DNA of 64,000 nucleotides from contig NW_006763143.1 in the NCBI RefSeq assembly GCF_000264905.1, forward strand, positions 667,224 through 731,223, read 5' to 3'. The DNA comes from Stereum hirsutum FP-91666 SS1. Taxonomy: Eukaryota; Basidiomycota; Agaricomycetes; Russulales; Stereaceae. A program made the position numbers and the translations under genes. This document shows, in pieces, positions 35,368 to 48,453 of the stretch; position 1 is the stretch's first letter; the number at the start of each line of letters is the position of its first letter. Under the pieces are notes generated by a model. The model was not told the origin of the DNA and did not search any database. It was given only the letters and a program-made list of their open reading frames with translations.

Positions 35368-37742
35368 ATGTCTCAAAAGTCGAGCTCGACGTACGCATTC
35401 TCCTGTTCGTTGTTGATGTTCGTGGACTGACCTGTACGGTTTGAAGGTCTGTGCATGTACGCAAAAAGACGTGAGTGTATGTCGACCTCTCTCTTCGCCG
35501 TGCTAGGCTCTGACTGTCAATACTATGTTCTTCAGTTTCGCGATAAAGAAAGACGAAGGGCAAGCCCTTAGTCGCCGTGACATACAATATGATTTCCTTC
35601 ATAGCATCTTCTTCGACGCCCAGCGCGTCTTCATCAACCCGTTTGCGACCTCGGAGTCGGACGCCAAGGTCACATTCCGGGACCTCTATGTTCAGGCTTT
35701 GGTCCAATCTCCTAGGTGTTCGAGAGCATTGAAGGATAAACTGCAGGAAAAGCCGGAGTTTGGCACGGATTTCGCAATGATATCGTTGCTCGCGAATGTT
35801 GGAAGGGTGAATACGACTATGACATGTACGTGCAAGGTGCCTGCCAGATCACTGTGTACTGACGATGGGCTGTAGTCCTACCGGAGATGAAGACATCTTT
35901 GAGGACGTATCATCCTGTTCCTGCACTTCAGAGGTACGATGAGAATCTGCAGGATGCGCCTCGCATCAAGAACCTTTTGAAGGCCTGTGCCCTGAAGACA
36001 GAGACGGGCAGGATGCCGGTTACTCAAGCTGACCTGCTTGCACTCGCGGTTCGCAGATTCCATGCTTTTTGTTCCATTATAACGTCGCTCAAACATCTTT
36101 GCAGGCGAAGGGCACGATCCCGACCTCGAGCATTGTCAACGTTCTCTTCGTCCTTTCCAACAACTTCACCGTACGTCATCTTCCCTTGTCCCCTGTCTCA
36201 CACTCGTAAATTACTCTTATCCAACCATTCAATTATTGTCCTTGCCCCCGGACATCGGCCCTCGGGATCTAGAGCGTTGCACACGATCATTTTGGTCGCC
36301 TAGACATCGACCTACTCGACTTCTTCCTCCCAATCCACGTTTCCTCCGTCTCGCGCGCTCAAGCCTTCCTGTGGCTCGTCTATCGCTATCATCAAGGGCC
36401 TCCCACTTCCGACCCTGCTGACCCTAATACGAACCCATTCGACGACGACCACTCAAGGCAACATCCTGGCATGGTCCCGAAGCTCGTGACATTGAATGAC
36501 GCGGAATTCGAGGCGGAGAACGTGGACACACCCGAAGAGAATGAGTACGGCGCGAGGATGAACAAGTTCAGGTTGAACTTCATAGCGAAGAATGCAGAGG
36601 GTGGATCTGGGAAGAGTTCTGCTGGTGCTGCTGGTGGAAGTGCTAGGGCGAGCATCAGTGGCTTAGCGGCGGTGGCGAGTGGCGAGGTTGTTGATATTGA
36701 TGGGCCGGCGGAGGCGGGAGAACAAACAAAGGAGAAGGAACCGGCGTCGGGGCCTGAAAAGGGGAAGAAAGGGCTCGGAAAGGGGAGGAAGCCGGACTGG
36801 TACTATGAGAACGCGAATGCAGCCGCTGGACCGAGTGGCTCAACCAGTTCACCTCTTGCTCTTGGCCCCAATGCGGTGCCCAAAGGGAGGGGTAGGGGAA
36901 AAGGGAAGGGGAAGACGAAAGAGGTTTCCGCTTCCTCTGTTCCTGGCGACACTTCGAAGACAAGGAAGAGGGGAAGGGAAGCATTCACGCCGATGAGTGA
37001 AGCGATGCCTGTAGACTCCCTATCTCGCAACACGACTATGAGCAACTTCGACCCGCCAGCAGGTTCGTCTCTCATTCCTCGTTTGCGTGTCGTAGCCTTT
37101 TTTTTTACACTACCCTAACCTACGCATTCACAGCATTTGACCGGGACTCTCAGAGACGTCGCCTCACGTCCTGGCAGCGCACCACCGAGGCGGAAATTCC
37201 TCCTCGCATGAGCCTTGTCTCTGGGCAGAACCCTTCCCATCTTCATTCATACTCTCAAACGCATCAACAGTATCAACACGTCCAGACCAGGAGCCCTCGT
37301 CATGCCTATGCGAGGTCAGGCTACTCCACGCCGCGCTATCGAGCCTCGGAGCCCAATCTGCGTTACACGCTCTCGCATGATCGTGATGGGCCACAAAGGA
37401 CGTCGATTGAGCGTGAGTTCATCTTGCATGTCGTGTTTTTTTTGTAGTTAAATGCTCTTCTTTTGGAATTCATAGATGCATTGCATGCTATTGAGCACAT
37501 CGATCCTCTCGCCGACTCTGATGATGAGGGTATAGACCATCAGTCGCGTGCTGAGTACAGTGAGTATCATCTCTCCTGTAGCCTCCCTACTACATTTCCC
37601 TCCCTTTCTCAACTATTAATCATCCACTCTAGTCACACGCCTCGGAGTCCTTCAGCATCTCCAGTCACAGCTTGCGCCAGGTCCTGCTCTTACCCCACCC
37701 GAAGTCGGCATCCGCAACGGCTCTCGCCACGGCCCCTATTAA
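35368..37742 (+). CDS. INO80 complex subunit Ies1-like protein, copy 2
   Basis: This is a paralogue of the gene at 30340. Short 5' exons join as MSQKSSST, SVHVRKKT and FAIKKDEGQALSRRDIQYDF. The core follows: KVTFRDLYVQALVQSPRCSR, FAMISLLANVGRVNTTMT, LPEMKTSLRTYHPVPALQRY, NLQDAPRIKNLLKACAL, IPTSSIVNVLFVLSNNFT and LDFFLPIHVSSVSRAQAFLW. A long tail then carries a basic Gly/Lys/Arg stretch (KGRGRGKGKGKTKE, about 36880-36930), a Gln/His/Ser-rich segment and the acidic block DPLADSDDEGIDHQ, ending in TPPEVGIRNGSRHGPY at 37742. The basic tract could bind DNA or nucleosomes (inference). Many substitutions within the conserved core relative to copy 1 suggest divergent function. Confidence 0.75.
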
Positions 37743-38572
37743 TCAACCCAAAGCATCTCTCTCTCCCTCAAGCTTCAAAACAAATGCATAGCCCCCGAAA
37801 TCCTTACCCTATATAATGTATAATCGAATCGAAAAGCAAAATCGTCAAAAGCTCTTGTTGTTGCCAGTCTAAGTTATTCGTTGTTTATATTGTTTATACA
37901 TCCGTATATTTGTTTTCGACCCTTGCTTTGTCCAGTTTCGTTCTCGCACGAGTTATCTTTGCATTTTAATTGTGGACGTTGGGGCTGGCGTTGATATTGA
38001 AAGGACCGGCATAATATGGAGTTGGAGTTGCATCTTGGATCGGGTCGAGCGTTGGTTCGTTTCCGTTTCGCCGATGAGTTCATTGGCATATGGACAGCCG
38101 CTCGTATCGCATTTCATCGTATTATATCGTCTTTTATTCTGAGTAGTCTATTAAACCTCGCGTTTCTCATAATGATAGACTGTTGTTCCGGTTATTCTTT
38201 GTGAGAGGGGGGAGCTAGTAGGGGTACATGAGCACGTAGTGGTGACAATGTGTTCCTAGTGAATCATCACAACTGAATTCTTCCGAAATTGGGAAAGAGT
38301 CGACATCGCAGAGGTAGACAGAAATATAGACGAGAATCTGTGATACAGACTTGTGGAGGTCGTAGGAGGTCGTGAGCGACGAAAGATTACCGTTCTATCT
38401 AACCGTTAAACCGCCGACTTGTGATTGGACGCGGCCGGACAGGGCCGAAAGAAGAAAATCGGACATTAATTCTTGGATCGGGCTCACTTCACGCTCCTTA
38501 GATTTTTAGCTCTGTGCACTTGACTCGACGTTGTGGAGCTCGTTGAGGAGCTCGTCTCTGGTGTTGTCCACG
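37743..38572. other. Intergenic, no gene recognised
   Basis: It contains the 3' UTR of the Ies1-like gene and the promoter of the aconitase gene. No coding or repeat pattern was seen. Confidence 0.4.
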
Positions 38573-41500
38573 ATGTCTACCACTGCTGCTCGGTCAGTCT
38601 TGAGGCAATGCAGGCCCTTACCTCTCTCAAGGTCTCTCGCCACCCATGCGTCTGCACCGACCAAGGACTGCACGTCAATTACCCCACCCTATGCTCAACT
38701 CATCAAAAATCTGTCGCTTGTCCAGAAACTGCTCAAGGACCGTCCATTGACTCTTGCGGAGAAAATTCTGTACAGTCATCTCTTTGACCCAGCCAGTGCT
38801 ACCGATGGGATTGTGAGGGGACAGACATATCTTCAATTACGGCCGGAGAGAGTAGCCATGCAGGATGCTTCTGCTCAGTGCGTACATGCTACATGTTCAT
38901 TGCACTCCCATATCTTACGCTCGTATGCTCTCGTTTAGAATGGCTCTGTATGTGTAATCCTACCATCCATCGTTTTTCGTTCTGAGGCGTTGGGCCACAC
39001 CAGTTTGCAGTTCATGAGTGCCGGTTTGGGCCGGACGGCTGTCCCTTCGAGCATCCATTGCGACCATCTTATACAGGCATCTGTGGGAGCAGATGCTGAT
39101 CTTATGGTGCGTACTAGCATATCCTCCTGTCCGTATGCTCGTGCATTAACATTGCACCTATCAGCGAGCCATTGAGTCAAACAGAGAGGTTTTCGATTTC
39201 CTAGAGAGCGCGGGGAAGAAGTACGGTATCGAGTTCTGGAAACCCGGTTCTGGAATCATCCATCAAATAGTCTTGGAGAACTACGCGGCGCCCGGTATGC
39301 TCATGTTAGTGACATTTCGCTCATGGTGCGAAGTGCTGAAGTTGACAATTGTGGCGCTGGTCTCAGGTTGGGAACTGGTAAGGATTGCTATCTCCGACCG
39401 CTAGGTGTCTGCTTATGAACCTGTTCAGACTCGCATACACCGAACGCTGGTGGTCTTGGTTTGTTGGCTATTGGTGTCGGTGGTGCCGACGCTGTCGATG
39501 CCATGACTGGTACTCCCTGGGAGCTGAAGGCACCACAGGTCGTTGGTATGGGTTATCCTTCCCGTTTCCGTGGTCAGCTCCTCTGATATCTGCATTACAG
39601 GTATTCATCTCACCGGTAAAATGACTGGCTGGGCCACACCCAAGGACTTGATCCTTCATTTGGCAGGCAAGCTCACGGTCAAGGTATAGCGCCACTTCTC
39701 ACCTATCATCCGGTGTGTAAAGGCTAACCCATTCACAGGGTGGCACTGGTCGAATTCTGGAATACTTCGGTCCCGGTGTCTTCAATCAATCATGTACAGG
39801 TCTGTGTGTCACGTTCGGCTCACTTCTTTTTCACTCATCGCTCACGGTATATCTACATGGAAGGTCTGGCCACAATGGCGAACATGGGAGCCGAAGTAGG
39901 CGCAACGACGTCCACTTTCCCCTACACACCACACATGCGCGCCTATCTCAACGCCACAGGACGAAGCCCAGTTGCCGCCGCCGCCGACGCAGCAGCTTCT
40001 CAAGGTTTCTTGAGTGCAGACGAGGGTGCGGAGTATGACGAGGTCATTGAAATCGTATGGCCCACCTCACTACTACCCCATGAAACACGTCTAATTGTCG
40101 GAGCCATCTTCAGGACCTTTCAACGCTCGAACCCACCATCAACGGACCCTTCACTCCCGATCTGGCAACTCCTCTGTCCAAGTTTGGATCCTTCATTCAA
40201 GAGCAAGGCTGGAAAGATGAACTCTCAGCCGGACTTATCGGATCATGCACGAACAGCTCGTACGAGGATATGGTATGTCTGCCTTTGACGCATGTCCCAT
40301 TCCCATTCCTCTAACAGCGATGTATAGACTCGTGTAGCAGATCTCGCTCGTCAGGCGAAGGCCGCAGGGCTCACGACCAAGGTTGGTAATAAATATTGAT
40401 GGGCTTTCCATCGTGGAGCTCATGCAAATACAGGTTCCTTTCCTCTGTACCCCAGGTTCCGAGCAAATTCGAGCAACGATTGAACGTGACAACGTCACTG
40501 AGGCTTTGGAATCCGTCGGCGCTACCGTCCTCGCTAATGCCTGCGGACCTTGCATCGGTCAGTGGAAGCGTGAGGACAAACAGGGCGAAGAGAATGGTCA
40601 GTAGATCACGCTTATCTCAGGCGAAGTCTTGCTCATATCGATACTGTTCCAGCTATCCTGACCTCGTTTAACCGGTACATATTTTATGTCTCTTTCTCGA
40701 TGGAGCCTCCTGGGTACTCATCTCCCCAATTATCCAGTAATTTCAAGTCCCGCAACGACGGTAACCGCCTGACGATGAACTTTCTCGCCTCCCCCGACAT
40801 CGTCACTGCCATGTCCTTCTCGGGCAAACTCTCCTTCAACCCCATGACTGATTCCATCACCACCCCCTCCGGCGAGTCCTTCAAATTCACCCCACCATCA
40901 GGACAAGAGCTTCCCGCTGCCGGCTTTATGGCAGGCGATACCTCGTACTACCCCACACCGACCCCGGAGCCCGTACCAGAAACGGAGGTAGTGATCAAGG
41001 AGGATTCGCAGAGACTGGAGGTTTTGGAGCCGTTCGGCAGTCACTTTGGGGAAGAGAGCGGGAATGCGAGGGGGCTGGAGTTGCCGGCCTTGAAGGTTTT
41101 GATGAGGGTCAGGGGAAAGTGCACGACAGATCATATCTCGGCTGCGGTGAGTTGAGGTTTACTTGTACTCTATTGTTCGAAGGCTGAAGTCTATCTCGAT
41201 GATCAGGGCCCTTGGTTGAAATATAAGGGTCACTTGTCGAACATCTCCGAGAACCTTTGTAAGTCCTGATGGAGACTCCGCGCATGGCACGCAAAGACCT
41301 GACATCCGAATTATTTTCTAGTGATCACTGTAAGTCACATCATTTCCATGCTACGATGACAATATTGACTAGGTGACAGGCCGTGAACGACGAGGGTGGT
41401 GAAGTGAACATCGCATTTGACCACGAGCACGGTCCCTCCCAAAGCGAGGCCGACACGATCCCGGGAGTGGCCAAGCGCTTCAAAGCACGCAACCAGCCAT

Positions 41501-41998
41501 GGGCTCTCGTCGTCGATGAAAACTACGGCGAAGGAAGTGCTCGTGAGCATGCTGCGCTCCAACCCCGATTCTACGGTATGTCTGTTATCTGCCCGTTTCT
41601 ATTGGGCTTTTCTCATGGAATCAACGTAGGATGCGCGATGATCATTGCCCGGTCATTTGCCCGTATTCACGAAACTAACCTCAAAGTACGTCTTCGTCGC
41701 CTATCTCCCACATCTCTCGTGTGACTCATTCTCACTTCGTCCACAGAAACAAGGTGTCCTCCCCGTCTGGTTCGCCGACAAGGCCGACTACGAACGTATC
41801 GGTTCAGGTGACATTGTCGAGACTAACGGACTCGCTGCTCTCCTCGAAGGAAACACCGATGCTGCTATTACCGTCAAGGTCACCAAACACACCGGCGAGA
41901 CGTTTGAGATTCCGGTGAAGCATACTATGTCGACCGATCAGCTTAAGTGGCTGAGGGCTGGCTCAGCATTGAACTATATTCGCTCGCAACTTGCATGA
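38573..41998 (+). CDS. ACO2: Mitochondrial aconitase, Aco2/AcoB type
   Basis: This is a [4Fe-4S] hydro-lyase interconverting citrate and isocitrate; fungal Aco2 enzymes have also been linked to homocitrate dehydration in lysine synthesis. The N-terminus ([20 protein letters not shown]) is a mitochondrial presequence. Blocks seen: [34 protein letters not shown] (rebuilt over a 9-nt exon), [33 protein letters not shown] and [11 protein letters not shown] with the three cluster cysteines, SRNDGN and [12 protein letters not shown]. The segment [20 protein letters not shown] and the [19 protein letters not shown] block favour the Aco2 class over Aco1. About 13 introns are present, and two exons are only 9 nt (38939-38947) and 11 nt (39367-39377). 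Active-site residues appear complete. Assignment to Aco2 rather than Aco1 is from memory of family differences. Confidence 0.85.
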
Positions 41999-42174
41999 GA
42001 GGGTCTCTCAGCGGGTATGGTGGTCGGATTGGAGTGGGCACGCCGCGAGTGTGGCTACAGGAAGATGGAGATGTGGTCTCTGAGAGTGATGTGCATCTAG
42101 GCCAGGAAAGTACTACATAGATCTTATGAATAATATACGGGGTATGGAGTATGTATGTGTTGTAAGCCACAAGA

Positions 42175-45100
42175 TTAGGATGAAGTATGAGATTTAGGCG
42201 ATGTCGATGCTGATGCTGATGACTGCTTAGCCAACGATTGTCCAAGATGTTTTAAATCTGCGATGCTGCTTGCGGTAACAGCATCACGAACACGAAGCCA
42301 AGAAAGTGCGTCCTTTGCGACGCCGATAGCGGCGGGTGGCATACCTGCCAGTTGAGCCACCTTGAGACCATGACTGTCGCGATTGACACCGGGCCGAAGT
42401 CGATGAGAGTAGGCGAATGAGCCATCCTGAAGACGATTAAGGTCAGCACATCATGAGCAGAAGAGTTGGTTGATCAACACAGATGGATAGGCTGGGAACA
42501 CTGACCTCAACCTCGTCGACATCGGTACAGTAGAATCCGACATTCTGAAACGCGCCTTCTCCCTTTTGATCGCCAGAGTATCCCAGCATGTCTGTAATTT
42601 CGTGAAAGTGGGTTGCAAATAGTGCACGGCATTGGTTCTGAGCGTAGAGGTGATGAACTGTGGCGAATGCAATAGCTAGTCCATCTTTGACAGTCGTCCC
42701 GCGTCCGACTTCGTCCATGATGACCTGTACGACACAACATTGAACTCTATCACCGAGGTGTTTGGCCAAATAGGGAACGAAACCTACTAGACTATTTGGC
42801 GTGGCCCGTCGCAGAATCTCAGCCGTCTCTAACATCTCAACCATGAACGTGCTCTTATCCCTGAACAAATCGTCCTTGGCACCCACTCTCGAAAACAACG
42901 CATCGACCATCCCGATGACCGCATGCTCAGCGGGCACGAATGACCCTGTCTGCGCGAGGATAGCAATGAGGGCTGTTTGGCGTAAAAGAGTAGACTTGCC
43001 AGCCATGTTTGGGCCGGTGATGATATGTAGACGTGACTCGGGAGAGAAAGAGACGGTATTGGGAGTGAAGACACGGCCGGCATTGATGAGACCCAGCTCG
43101 ACTGTGGGATGACGACCGTCCACGACATGGAAAGTGCAACTGATATCCAATATTAGTATGGGGCATAGAGAAGAAACAATAACACTGGCGTACTCTTCGG
43201 TCAAGGTGGGTCTGACAAAGTTCATGCTAGCGGCAAGGTTGGCGAATCCGAGGGTGACATCCAGTTCGTCGATGATCTGGGCGTTTCGGCGGAGAGCGCC
43301 CTCTTGGACATTGACCTGGCCGAAGGAAACTCGTGAGACTTTGTCTATGGGAGACGTACCTGTTCATCTTACCTCGTTGCGAAGGGCTTCAAAAGCGGCC
43401 TTTTCGTGGGCCAGAATGGAGTTAGAGGTTTCCATGAGTTCGGTGCCCAATTGCGACCATGCCTGTAAGTGAGAGTAAGATGAGCTGATACTCGTAAGAC
43501 AGTGTAAGAGGTATTACTCGATTGAAAAAGACACTCGTCGAATTGCTCTCTGAGATGAGGACAAAGGATTGAGAGGCTTTCAGAGGAGCAGCGTCACGCT
43601 TCGATCGGGCGATGTGAACGTGTAGACCGTAGAATGAAGAGGATCGCAGGGTCAAAGACGAAGCATCTGTAAATTGTTTGAGGAAGGTTTCAAGAAGAAC
43701 AGCGGTAACCATACGCACCGTACACCTGTTGAAACCGCCGCTCTAGCTCCTCGCGTTGCGTGAGTAGATCCTGGAACTTGTTATGCAGTGACCGTATCTC
43801 ATTCGAATAACTTGGGAACAAAAGAATCACTGAGAAATGTTCATTTCGGAGCAGAAACAATTACTCACTCAGGATTAATGGTCCAGTTGTTCGTTTGCCA
43901 CTTTAGATCGCTCTGCACCGTGTCCGACCCTCCGAAACTGAGTTCCTCAGGCATATTCGGTTCCAATTGCCCTTCAGGTTCTGTTCCAGCTTCGTCCTCC
44001 GACTCTCCGATAGCAGTCTGATCCCTCCTCACAGCCGAACTCCCTTTCAAGGCCACGTCAATCCTGTCCGCTAGTTCCTTCAAATCCGTCATCCTGCTCA
44101 TCAAACGATCCAAGCTGTCCCAGTCTTCCTGCTTCACAATCCCTCTCTCCTTCTCTTCATAAGTCTTCTCAAGCTGCATACGATTGTGAATAGTTGTCCA
44201 GGTGGAGATCGTGGAACTTATTGCTGAGAGATCTGTGGCATCACCTCGACCAAGGAGGAATTTCTGAACGATGCGTGTGGCGTCGTCGATTTTGCGGAGG
44301 TAATCGACGAGGTCGTCTCGAAGATGCGGACGCAAATGGAAGAGAGCAACGAGGGACTGTCGGGCGTTGACCTCGGCGAGAGACGTGCTCGGAGAGCCTA
44401 GATATCAAGCAGTCGTTAGCATTTAGAGAGACTGAGGAGAAGTGAGGAAGTGGCGTACAGAGCCAGCGGGCAAGTAACCGAGTGCCACTGTTCGTGACTG
44501 TCCTCTTGATCACACTGAGCAGGCTACCTGATGTACCGCCTTCCCGCATACCTTCTCGAATCTCGAGAGCCTTGATCGTGTGAGCATCGATCCGCATACG
44601 ACCTTCGCTCGCTTCTTTGCTGGGTGAGGACAGGCGGGGCATACTTTCCATCAAGTTGGCATGCAGGAAGGTCGTGAGCAAGTCGACTGCCGCGGTCTCC
44701 TGCTGCGAGAGGGAGAATTTGGAAGTATTGGTGAGCCCGCCCTCGGGAATAGCTTGCGCTTCATGTGAACTCGCGGACCGTTTCGACGGCATGATGAAGG
44801 AAGTAAAGGACTCTTCTTCGAGGACGGCTTGTCGGAGAGGGTGTGAAGGATTGGATTGAAGGGAGGTAGATAGAACGACCTCACGAGGTGCAATCCGAAC
44901 CAGATCGTCCCGCAACGAGTCGAGGGTCGTGTCCTTCGTGAAGAACTCTCCAGTCGATACATCAATCCAGGCCAATCCCACAGCATTCGTATCTTCACCA
45001 CCGCTCGCACTGACCTCTCCGATAGCGAGCAGGTAATTATTCTCATACTGATTCAAGAACGGTTCGTCGATTAACGTGCCCGGCGTAATGACCCGAGTCA

Positions 45101-46448
45101 CCCGTCTTTCGAACGTAAGTTTCGCTCCTGCAGATGTAGAAGGGGTGACGGAGGTAGAGGGAGGGCGAACAAATTCCTCGCAAAGGGCAACGAAACGGTG
45201 GTGGTGTTGGACTAGAACTTTGAGGTGCTTGTGAAGGTGATGGACTGGGAAACCACACATATGTGCGCGTTGGCCTCCACCGCCAGAAAGACGACTTGCG
45301 AGCTTGATGTTGAGTAGCTCGGCGACTTCGACTGCTTGATCGAAGTAGGACTGAAGGTATACTGAATACTTTTTGGAGAATAACTGAGTGAGGCGAGCAG
45401 GAGCCGACGTACCTCATAAAATTGGCCAACACGGGTGAGAAGGATGCAGTGAGGGAACTTTGCATGGTTTTCCATTACACCAGCAGCCAGAATACTTCGA
45501 GGTCTAGCAAATGTGGCAGGCTCGTCTGTACGATAGTAGAGAAAATGTGAATGGTGAGAATAAAGGCGAGCGGTAACAAGACAGACCTTCTCCTTCTCCC
45601 GACGCCACTTTCACTCGTCGCGTTCTTTTAGGCTTCAAGTCTACCGCTGACGCGTCTTCAACGTGAGGAGGGTCATCTGCGACCTTCTTGACGCGTCTTT
45701 TACGCGTTTTTGGAACCGTCTCACCCACACCGTCTGTTCCTGATGCGCTCGCATCTTGGGCCACACTGTCTGGCTCGCCATCCTCCGCATCCTCGAACTG
45801 CTGCAGCTTGACGCGCCGGCGTCGTTTGCGCATTTTGGGAGGGACATCGATGATGGAGATGACCCCTGTCTCTTCATCGATGGATGCCTTTTGCGTGGCT
45901 TTCTTGAGGATCTCTCCGGGCTCACCTTCAGACGGGATAGGCGGGGAGTCATCAACCAGTACTGAGGAGTTCCCATCTGTCCGCCACGAAGAGTGCGCCG
46001 AACAATATGTGACATACGGTCAACGACTGGATTGTTGAAAGAATGATCATGCTACAGGACTGGGCGTACATCTACCACTCTGAGAACCCGAATCCGAAAC
46101 GCCCAACTCTTCCTCTGTGTTCGCTACGATCCTCCGTCCGGTAATTGAAGTGTGGTGTTCGTTGGCTCGAGAAGACGAGGGTGGAGCATCCAGTCCTCCA
46201 TCCCACGGAGCAAGAGGTCTGAGAGATACTCCTTCGACAAGCAGAGCACTCGATAGTTCCGTATATTTCTTCTTCGTTATTTTTGGTTTGGACTTCAGCG
46301 AGTCGGATCCCGAAGATTCGGTGGTGGCATTTCTGAGCGTGAGGGCATGGTGGAGTGAGCGCGTCGACGACGACGCTTTCGTAGTAGGGCAAGCAGAACC
46401 AAGATTTATTTTACAAGCATTCCGGAGAGAGAGTCTCGTTCGTTGCAT
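42175..46448 (-). CDS. MSH1: Mitochondrial MutS homologue MSH1
   Basis: Msh1 recognises mismatches in mitochondrial DNA. The start ATG at 46448 opens a leader rich in Arg/Ser/Thr (MQRTRLSLRNACKINLGSAC), fit for mitochondrial import. A disordered basic stretch with repeated KRRRRVK-like motifs follows. MutS domain I is seen as AKFPHCILLTRVGQFYE and AEVAELLNIKLASRLSGG; domains II-III follow (LLAIGEVSASGGEDTNAVGL, MRIDAHTIKALEIREGMREG, NSGTRLLARWLC). The ATPase domain has TGPNMAGKSTLLRQTALIAI (Walker A), DKSTFMVEMLETAEIL, and after an intron VIMDEVGRGTTVKDGLAIAF (Walker B), FATHFHEITDMLG and FAYSHRLRPGVNRDSHGLKV. Introns are short. It lies head to head with the septin gene. No truncation was seen. 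Confidence 0.92.
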
Positions 46449-46657
46449 ACGACGAAGGGCCACGACGGCGAACACGACAGTCGACAGCGGCGCGAACCGA
46501 AATTGAAGGCGAAAGAAGCGCTGGGCGGAGTTTGAACCCGTCGTCGAACGCTCTCCCCGTTGAGCTCCTCCGCCTCGCCCTCGCACCGCGTCGCAGTCCG
46601 CAACCGCGCTCTCTCTAACCGCTTTCTTTCCTTCATTTTTCTCTCGTATAATTCACC
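46449..46657. promoter_or_regulatory. Bidirectional promoter between MSH1 and the septin gene
   Basis: Only 209 bases separate the two start codons, which face away from each other, so both promoters and 5' UTRs must share or overlap this stretch unless UTR introns exist. A C/T-rich plus-strand tract (about 46606-46648) lies just before the septin ATG. No TATA box is obvious. Confidence 0.6.
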
Positions 46658-48453
46658 ATGTCGTTTGCCGGAAGACGTAGGGGCAACAAGGTCAAGAAGG
46701 GTGTTCAGTTCACCCTGATGGTCGTCGGTGCGTCGCTCTCTATCTGCCTCGCCATGAATGTTCATTGCTCACTCGTTCTCGTCGTCTTTTCTGTGTTCAA
46801 CCTTGGAATATCTCCGTGTCTGTCGTTCTCGGTGTGGTCTCGGTGGATGTCTTGCCATGGATGCAGGCGCGTCCGGCACTGGACGCACGACGTTCGTCAA
46901 CACGCTCTGCGAGTCGGAGGTCCTCAACCATAAGATGTCTGACAACCCTGAGTCTGCGCACGTTGAGGAAGGCATCAGGATCAAGCCCTGCAACGTCGGT
47001 GCGTTCTTATTTTCTCCCTACTCTACGCCCTTTCCACTGCCGTCGTTCATTCCCACTCTATCTACGGACCACCATAACTTACCCGTCCGGCGTTTGTGCG
47101 TGGCCACGACAGAGCTCGAGGAAGACGGCGTCCGCATTGCGCTCACCATCGTTGATACCCCCGGCTTCGGCGATAACATTGACAATGAGTTCGCGTACGT
47201 TCCACACACTTACTTCAAATCATCTTTTAATCGTATTTTTTCCACCTCGCCTCCCCCTTCTCACTTACCTCCTCACGGCGCACGTTATTGGGGAGTACAG
47301 GTTCCAGGAGATCGTCGGCTACCTCGAGCGTCAATACGACGATATCTTGGCCGAGGAGAGCCGTATCAAGCGTAACCCCCGTTTCAGGGATAACCGTGTT
47401 CACGCGTTGTTGTACTTTATCCCTCCTACTGGCCACGCGTACGTCCTTATTTTACTTGGTGATTCTCTGGGCTAATGATGGGACATCCACTGCAAACAGC
47501 TTGAGGGAGATGGACATCGAGCTGATGCGCCGTCTTTCGCCCCGCGTCAATGTCATCCCCGTCATCGGCAAGGCCGACTCTTTGACCCCCAGCGAGCTCC
47601 GGGGCTTCAAGAAGAGGGTATGCATTCCCTATACCGAACAATACTCGGGGCGCTAAAATTGACGGGCTCGGGTCCGAATTAGATCATGGAGGACATCGAG
47701 CACTACGACATCCCCGTATACAACTTCCCCTACGACGTCGAGGAGGATGACGAGGAGACCATCCAGGACAACAGCGAGCTTCGCGTACGTGTTGACTGCG
47801 CATCAGTCTCTCAAAGATTTTCGAGCTTACCAGGCGGCTTTTTCTGTCTGTTTAAACAGGCCCTCCTTCCTTTCGCCGTCATCGGTTCCGAGGAGGAGAT
47901 CGAGATTGACGGCCAGCCCGTCCGTGCGAGGATCTACCCGTGGGGTATTGCCGAGGTCGACAACCCCAAGCACTCTGACTTCAGCCGTTTGAGGAGCGCG
48001 CTCTTGAAGTATGCCGTTCTATCCCCTTATAAACACTTCCCTGCCAGTGGTTGACGTGATTTGCCTCTACAGCTCCCACCTTGCGGATCTTAAGTCCCTC
48101 ACTCACGACGTCCTGTACGAGACGTACCGTACCGAGAAGCTCTCGAGGACGGTGCACACCGACACCCAGTGCGTTCTTCCCCATGGGTCTCTTGAAGGAG
48201 AACTTTTACTAATTGATCCGTCGTGATCTGCAGCGACTCGTCAATTCTCCCCGAGGAGCTCGCGACACAGAGCGTGCGCCTGAAGGAGGAGCAGCTTCGC
48301 AGGGAAGAGGAGAAGCTCCGCGAGATCGAGCTCAAGGTCCAGCGGGAGATCAACGAGAAGAGGCAGGAGCTGCTCGCGAAGGAGGAGTCGCTCAGGAATC
48401 TCGAGTCGCGTCTCGCAGCGCAAGGATCGCAGGGCGAGTTCCGGGGCGATTAG
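46658..48453 (+). CDS. Septin, Cdc11-type
   Basis: Septins are GTP-binding filament proteins at the neck, septum and hyphal branches. The start MSFAGRRRGNKVKKGVQFTL is the polybasic lipid-binding segment. The P-loop exon reads GASGTGRTTFVNTLCESEVL; Arg replaces the usual Lys (GxxGxGRT), as in Cdc11-type septins. G3 is TIVDTPGFGDNIDNEF and G4 is VIGKADSLTPSELRGFKKR. The septin unique element includes ALLPFAVIGSEEEIEIDG and PWGIAEVDNPKHSDFSRLRS, then HLADLKSLTHDVLYETYRTE. The last exon (EEQLRREEEKLREIELKVQR) is a coiled coil. About nine short introns are present. Cdc11 assignment is from the G1 motif and N-terminus; another class is possible. Confidence 0.9.
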
